Assembly (NCBI GenBank): GCA_020345765.1
Contig: CP070770.1
Location: 2,586,809-2,622,229 of the forward strand
DNA length: 35,421 nt
From: Deltaproteobacteria bacterium
Lineage (GTDB): Bacteria > Desulfobacterota > G020345765
Direction of reading: 5' to 3'
In this document: one piece after another, positions 31,407 to 35,421 of the stretch
Position numbering within the stretch: position 1 is the stretch's first letter
How the letters are laid out: every line of letters starts with the position of its first letter
The notes under the pieces: generated by a model
The model's database searches: none
What the model saw: only the letters and a program-made list of their open reading frames with translations
Told to the model about the DNA's origin: nothing
Translations under genes and position numbers: made by a program

Positions 31407-33776
31407 TTAAAAAAGGTGTGAAACCTGGAGTTTTATCATTCTCGGGGGGACTGCTTCAAGGGATTCCCTTTCGTCTTCTACCCGATAACTCTCGAGTATC
31501 TCGGTCGCCGAGCCTATCAGGTTATACATATCAAAAACAACCAGAAACTCCCTATCCCTGATTGTCGGGGCATATCTCAGTCTCAAATCTATGTTCCAGG
31601 AGAATGTATATCTCGTCCCACCCTCTTCCCACTCTCCCCTCGGTTTTCTTATCACCCTCACCGGGATTCCATTCATGTCTTCATAAATTCTATGCTGAGA
31701 GAAGGGTTCACCGTCCCGGTACTTGACGGTAGACCCGAACGAGAGGCTCCTGGTGATTCGGTAACCGATAAGGAGATTAGACATGTAGGCCCGGTCGCTG
31801 TCGAGCCTTCCTACCGCATTAATCCGGCTGTTAGGGGAAGCGGTATCCTCCGAGATTACCGCATAGTCGTTAAAGTCGGGGCCATTCCCGATGGGGGCAA
31901 AACCCCTGACCAGGAAAGCAGAGGTCATAAAATTCAGGTAAAGCCTCTCCCATTCCGAGAGCAACTGAATTTCGATACCGGAATAATGACTTCTTTTCTC
32001 GCTATAGTTGGAAAGGTAATACTCGTCCTCGCCGAGCGGCTTGTTGTATAACTCAAAGCCGTCTATCGTGGTGTAATCTCCGTCATAACTTCCGTAATTA
32101 ACTATAAAATAGTTAGAGAAGACTCTATGGGCACCCTGAAGTAGTATTTCTAAATGTCTTCCTATTCCCTGTTTAATGCTGAAGAAAAACTCATCATGAT
32201 AGGGTCTCTTAAGGTCTTCACCTTTATGGTGGTAAATTCCCCCGGTTGTTGCAACAAGGTCTCCCAGTTCGGATGTTTCCGTAATGCCGTTTCCATCTAA
32301 GTCAGTCCAGCGGTACTGTTTCCCGGAGGGTCTCTTACTATTCAAGTAACCCACTATGTAGGAGTTCAGCTTTGATGGCTGGTGAAGAGTCCCGATTCCG
32401 ATAGTGGTTCCGGTTTTGTCAATAAAAAATTTTGAGAGGACTTTACCCCCTGCCCCCAACCAATGTAAAAGACTTTTCCCGTTTGCATATGCGTTAGCGG
32501 TATCAAGATAGACATTGCCCGATAGCGAGAAAAAACCCCATATTTTTGAAAACTCTGCACTAAACTTGCCTTTACCGACAAACTCGTTTGTGCTTCGGGT
32601 TTTATCCCAGTTTGTCACAAATACCGTTGTCGAGCCGTCCTGGGGGTCGGTATAACTTAAAACGGTTTGCGAGAACGGTATCTCTGGCCTGAAAAAAACA
32701 CCCGTCAGCTGAGTCCCGATCTCAAAGTTGAGGACCCCATATCTGCGGGCCAAGCTGTTGTTAAAATTAATCCGGTTAATATTACCCGCGTCGGGAACCG
32801 GCCCTGACTCGGTGTCAAATTCGATAATCCTCGGTTTTTTCAAATGGGGCTCGCGTTTCTCCAATCTCGTCGTGAGTCCGGAAAGAATCTCCAACTCTCC
32901 TTTGGAGAGTTCCTTTCTGGCATTGGACTGGAGATGAAGGGCAAAGTTCTTCTGACTCAGTGTTTCGTCCTGATTGAGCCTCAGGTTTGCCCCGAAGTTA
33001 TCATTCTGATTGTATTGGGTAAGAAAAAGGATTCTGAGGGGCATTACTAAGTTATTATTTCTGTATATTGAGGTAAAGGTAATTTTTTCCGCCTCCTCCC
33101 TGGTAAGGTTACCCCCTTCATCTAAGAGTGTGGGGAACTTCCTTTCGGTGATTAGTGCTTCAATTCCACTGTAAAACCCGTTGCTGACCGAATATGAACC
33201 ACTTACTTCACTGGAAAATTTGTATCTCCTTCTTTCCTTCGGTGAACCGTAAGGGTATGAAGGCTCCCGGTCCATTATCCCTTCTGATATCAGGAGTCCT
33301 CCACCTGCCGGAAAAATCGAGTTGTAGGAGATCCTATATTTATCGGCAGTCTCCGGCAAATCAACTATCCAGTTGACTCCGAGTCGGTAGGGATTGTTTT
33401 CCTGAAAAGACCTCAACTGGATTCCTTTTAGGGAATCCCAAGCAGGCCCGAAAAGCGGGAAACCGGAACGAAACGGGTCGGTTATATCAATTCCGTTTAA
33501 ACGCCAGTTCTGCTCAACCCAGCTTATCCCCCGGCAAGTGAATCTCGGGGAATCAACCCGGCTAAGGCCACCGGTCTCAACGGGCAGGAAGACTGCCGGA
33601 GTAAGCCAGTTCTCAAAGATTGAACCGATCGTCCTTCCGTGTGGTATGATCTCAATATATTCCTTTTCAATCATTATTGGCTCTGTCCCCTCTATTGACA
33701 TTGACATTGCCGATGGCTCGCAGAGCAAAGTCACTGCCAGGAATAAAGCCGGAGCTATGATTGAGATACTCTTCAT
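31407..33776 (-). CDS. TonB-dependent-receptor-like outer-membrane protein
   Basis: From the ATG at 33776 (the frame extends to an ATG at 33809) the protein has 789 residues. It has a signal peptide (SIISIAPA-like hydrophobic core ending near CEPSAMS), then a short plug-like part with the TonB-receptor hallmark of an N-terminal domain: CRGISWVEQNWRLNGIDITDPF. The remaining 600 or more residues are alternating aromatic and polar strands, as in a large beta-barrel. The last residues, KLQVSHLF, end in Phe, the C-terminal signal of outer-membrane barrels. The plug is shorter and more divergent than in siderophore receptors, and no TonB box was recognised. It is likely an importer or surface receptor for a ligand that cannot be inferred. 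It proves an outer membrane is present. Confidence 0.8.
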   Translation of the reverse strand: MKSISIIAPALFLAVTLLCEPSAMSMSIEGTEPIMIEKEYIEIIPHGRTIGSIFENWLTPAVFLPVETGGLSRVDSPRFTCRGISWVEQNWRLNGIDITDPFRSGFPLFGPAWDSLKGIQLRSFQENNPYRLGVNWIVDLPETADKYRISYNSIFPAGGGLLISEGIMDREPSYPYGSPKERRRYKFSSEVSGSYSVSNGFYSGIEALITERKFPTLLDEGGNLTREEAEKITFTSIYRNNNLVMPLRILFLTQYNQNDNFGANLRLNQDETLSQKNFALHLQSNARKELSKGELEILSGLTTRLEKREPHLKKPRIIEFDTESGPVPDAGNINRINFNNSLARRYGVLNFEIGTQLTGVFFRPEIPFSQTVLSYTDPQDGSTTVFVTNWDKTRSTNEFVGKGKFSAEFSKIWGFFSLSGNVYLDTANAYANGKSLLHWLGAGGKVLSKFFIDKTGTTIGIGTLHQPSKLNSYIVGYLNSKRPSGKQYRWTDLDGNGITETSELGDLVATTGGIYHHKGEDLKRPYHDEFFFSIKQGIGRHLEILLQGAHRVFSNYFIVNYGSYDGDYTTIDGFELYNKPLGEDEYYLSNYSEKRSHYSGIEIQLLSEWERLYLNFMTSAFLVRGFAPIGNGPDFNDYAVISEDTASPNSRINAVGRLDSDRAYMSNLLIGYRITRSLSFGSTVKYRDGEPFSQHRIYEDMNGIPVRVIRKPRGEWEEGGTRYTFSWNIDLRLRYAPTIRDREFLVVFDMYNLIGSATEILESYRVEDERESLEAVPPRMIKLQVSHLF

Positions 33777-33832
33777 TTTTTTAAAATTAAATCCCCGGTA
33801 GCAAGCCATTCCTATTGCATTCGGGAAAGTGG

Positions 33833-33861
33833 ACTATAATATGGCAAATAAATCCGGTGAA
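33833..33861 (-). promoter_or_regulatory. Promoter candidate for the outer-membrane receptor gene
   Basis: On the minus strand TTCACC (33861-33856) and TATAGT (33838-33833) are 17 bp apart. Transcription would begin 10-20 nt before the ATG at 33809 or about 50 nt before the ATG at 33776, so it leaves either start possible. Confidence 0.45.
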
Positions 33862-33904
33862 ATTTTAGTATAAAAAGAACGGTGATTACGAAGGCTTGTA
33901 TTGA

Positions 33905-35050
33905 TTATAAGTCCATCGTTCGGGCGATTATCTCTCGCATGATTTCAGATGTCCCTCCCCCAATCGTCCCAATCCGAGCATCCCGCCAAAACCTTTGGAT
34001 CGGATATTCCATCATCAATCCGTATCCCCCGTACATTTGCACGCATTCATCTGCCACTCTCTTCGCCATCTCCGTGGCGTAATATTTTGCCATTGATGCC
34101 TCTCGGGTGCAACTCAATCCCTGCTGAAGCATCATCAGACAATGGTAGGTAAGGCTGCGGGCGGCTTCAATCCGGGTAGCCAGATCGGCTATCTTATGTC
34201 GGGTAAGCTGAAACTTTGCCAGGGGTCTGCCGAAGGCTTTCCGTTCCCGGACATAACTTACCGTAGCATCAAGATTCCGCTGAGCCCCCACGACCGAACC
34301 CAAAGCCATGATCAGCCGCTCCCATTCCAGATTAACCATGGCATTGGTGAATCCTTCCCCTTCCTGTCCCAGGCGATTGGCCACCGGCACCCGGACCTGA
34401 TCGAAGAACATCTCGGCGGTATCGGATGCATGCCAGACAATCTTCTTCAGCTTTCGGGGTATCTCAAATCCCTTCATTCCCTTCTCGACGATCAAAGTAC
34501 TGAATTCGGAGTATCCCTGTTCCTCATTAGTTTTGCAGAGAACCAAGAGGAAATCGGCCCGATAGCCATTGGTAATAAAAACCTTCGAGCCGTTAAGGAC
34601 ATACTCTTCGTTTTCCCTTCGGGCCTGACTCCTTATAGCTGCCAGATCCGAACCGGCTTCGGGCTCGGTCAGTGCCAGGGCGCCGATCTTTTCGCCCTGA
34701 ACCCCGGGAATAATAAAACGCTGTCCCTGTTCCTCATTGGCCAGTTTGGCCAGGGCCGGAAGGACAATTAGCGCATGCATCGTGATCCCGGCGCTGACCC
34801 CGGCGGAACCACACCTGCTCATCTCCTCGGCAAAGACGGCACCGCTCAGGTAGTCTCCCCCCGCTCCCTCGAATTTTGTAGGGATCATTGTCCCCAGGAA
34901 ACCTTCCTTCCCCATCTTGCGGAAGAGTTCATCAGGAAAATACTCTTCTTCCTCCCATCTTTCAACCTGGGGAGCGATCTCCCGCTCAATGAATTTACTC
35001 AGTGTAGCTCTAAATATCCTATGTTCTTCTAAAAAAGGCGTTATCTCCAT
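33905..35050 (-). CDS. Acyl-CoA dehydrogenase, LCAD/IVD-like active site
   Basis: This 381-residue flavoenzyme has the standard signatures: ALTEPEAGSD (FAD/acyl region, about 126-136), VLNGSKVFITNG and QMYGGYGLMMEYPIQRFWRDA near the end. Medium-chain enzymes carry their catalytic Glu in YEGT; here the equivalent is IGGGTSEIMR, with Gly. A Glu that can replace it is E244 in LEWERLIMA, the position used by long-chain and isovaleryl-CoA dehydrogenases. It should oxidise a long, branched or otherwise bulky acyl-CoA to the 2-enoyl-CoA. GGGAGA precedes the ATG. It follows the manC 3' end by 34 nt on the same strand. Electron-transferring flavoprotein genes are not in the window. Confidence 0.92.
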   Translation of the reverse strand: MEITPFLEEHRIFRATLSKFIEREIAPQVERWEEEEYFPDELFRKMGKEGFLGTMIPTKFEGAGGDYLSGAVFAEEMSRCGSAGVSAGITMHALIVLPALAKLANEEQGQRFIIPGVQGEKIGALALTEPEAGSDLAAIRSQARRENEEYVLNGSKVFITNGYRADFLLVLCKTNEEQGYSEFSTLIVEKGMKGFEIPRKLKKIVWHASDTAEMFFDQVRVPVANRLGQEGEGFTNAMVNLEWERLIMALGSVVGAQRNLDATVSYVRERKAFGRPLAKFQLTRHKIADLATRIEAARSLTYHCLMMLQQGLSCTREASMAKYYATEMAKRVADECVQMYGGYGLMMEYPIQRFWRDARIGTIGGGTSEIMREIIARTMDL

Positions 35051-35084
35051 TTCCCATCTCCCCTCTCCAATAGTATCCTAATAC

Positions 35085-35421
35085 TTACAACCACTTCTTC
35101 CAGCCCCTTTTCTTTAGCTCATCGATCATCTCCCTGACATTCTGGGATTTCCGGATATCTGCCACCAGCAGGGCATCCGGGGTATCAACAATCAGCTGAT
35201 CCTTTTGTCCCAAGGTAACAACGAGTCTCCCGGAATCAGAATAAATAAATGTATTTTCAGTATCATGGAGCAGTCCCTTACCCTCAAGGAGGTTTCCCTT
35301 TTTGTCAAACCGATCCCGACTCAGATCGTAAAGGGAGGCCCAGCTTCCGATATCGCTCCAACCAAATCTACCCGGGATGGTATAGATCGGGGTTTCAGTC
35401 TTTTCCATAATGCCGTAATCA
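35085..35421 (-). CDS. manC: Mannose-1-phosphate guanylyltransferase, C-terminal part
   Basis: The minus-strand frame enters from the right edge (DYGIMEKT, typical of the last third of the nucleotidyltransferase fold) and ends at 35085. About 112 residues are in the window. The motif FGWSDIGSWASL at about 20-31 of the fragment is the family signature near the sugar-phosphate site. It is followed by the left-handed beta-helix start (GNLLEGKGLLHDTENTFIYS), VTLGQKDQLIVDTPDALLV and a short Lys-rich tail. The protein makes GDP-mannose from mannose-1-phosphate and GTP for surface polysaccharides. The fragment ends without the second isomerase domain of bifunctional ManC/AlgA proteins. The first ATG in the fragment is internal, not the true start. 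Confidence 0.85.
   Translation of the reverse strand, partial: DYGIMEKTETPIYTIPGRFGWSDIGSWASLYDLSRDRFDKKGNLLEGKGLLHDTENTFIYSDSGRLVVTLGQKDQLIVDTPDALLVADIRKSQNVREMIDELKKRGWKKWL

Overview
The window reads as a chromosomal stretch of an uncultured, diderm (Gram-negative-type) bacterium of moderate GC content. Evidence for two membranes is a TonB-dependent-receptor-like barrel ending in Phe, two lipobox proteins (one clear, one weaker) and several exported proteins. Acyl-CoA enzymes, a CCG-domain iron-sulfur protein, an ECF transporter, a Tad-type pilus pair and c-di-GMP proteins suggest an anaerobic, surface-sensing heterotroph from a poorly sampled phylum. I cannot name the phylum from sequence alone. 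No rRNA, tRNA, CRISPR array, phage gene or transposase was seen.

Layout. 1-4294 (minus): a YtcJ-type amidohydrolase cut by the left edge, an enolase-superfamily enzyme, a DUF192 protein and an unknown one-TM protein; the last three are translationally coupled. 4385-7852 (minus): a large lipoprotein joining a seven-bladed Asp-box propeller to a GH57/GH38-like region. 7892-16483 (minus): a signalling block with two stand-alone receiver proteins, a membrane-anchored methyltransferase, TadB/TadC-like proteins, a PilZ protein, two PAS histidine kinases and an HD-GYP response regulator. 16849-20176 (minus): an SDR, a CCG-domain Fe-S protein and an NDP-forming acyl-CoA synthetase alpha subunit, behind a good sigma70-like promoter. 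20438-23829 (plus): a three-gene ECF transporter (S component, fused EcfA1-A2, EcfT). 23844-24830 (minus): a DHH phosphoesterase. 25008-31376 (plus): an SCP-x-like thiolase, a DUF35-SCP2 fusion, a sulfatase-fold enzyme with Thr at the nucleophile position, an exported PHP-domain protein and a DUF2279-like protein. 31407-35421 (minus): an outer-membrane receptor, an acyl-CoA dehydrogenase with the LCAD/IVD-type catalytic Glu position, and the 3' end of a mannose-1-phosphate guanylyltransferase gene.

How genes may work together. The PilZ protein next to TadB/TadC and an HD-GYP phosphodiesterase point to c-di-GMP control of a Tad-like pilus or secretion system, although its ATPase is not in the window. 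The thiolase and DUF35-SCP2 pair, the acyl-CoA dehydrogenase, the SDR and the acyl-CoA synthetase subunit fit acyl-CoA (possibly sterol-like or branched lipid) metabolism, but they lie in separate transcription units.

The most unusual non-coding signal is a family of degenerate 7-bp-period arrays in several intergenic gaps. Two phases are visible: GATTnnn/AATCnnn (16684-16739, 21254-21302, 23002-23050) and TTGGnnn (19350-19370, 24897-24948, 27283-27317). Several arrays come out at 49 bp, seven units. In two gaps a GC-rich palindrome sits inside the AT-rich heptad tract, suggesting composite intergenic repeats. The best protein-level oddities are the Thr-nucleophile sulfatase homologue, the DUF35-SCP2 fusion beside its thiolase, and the propeller/glycosidase-like lipoprotein.
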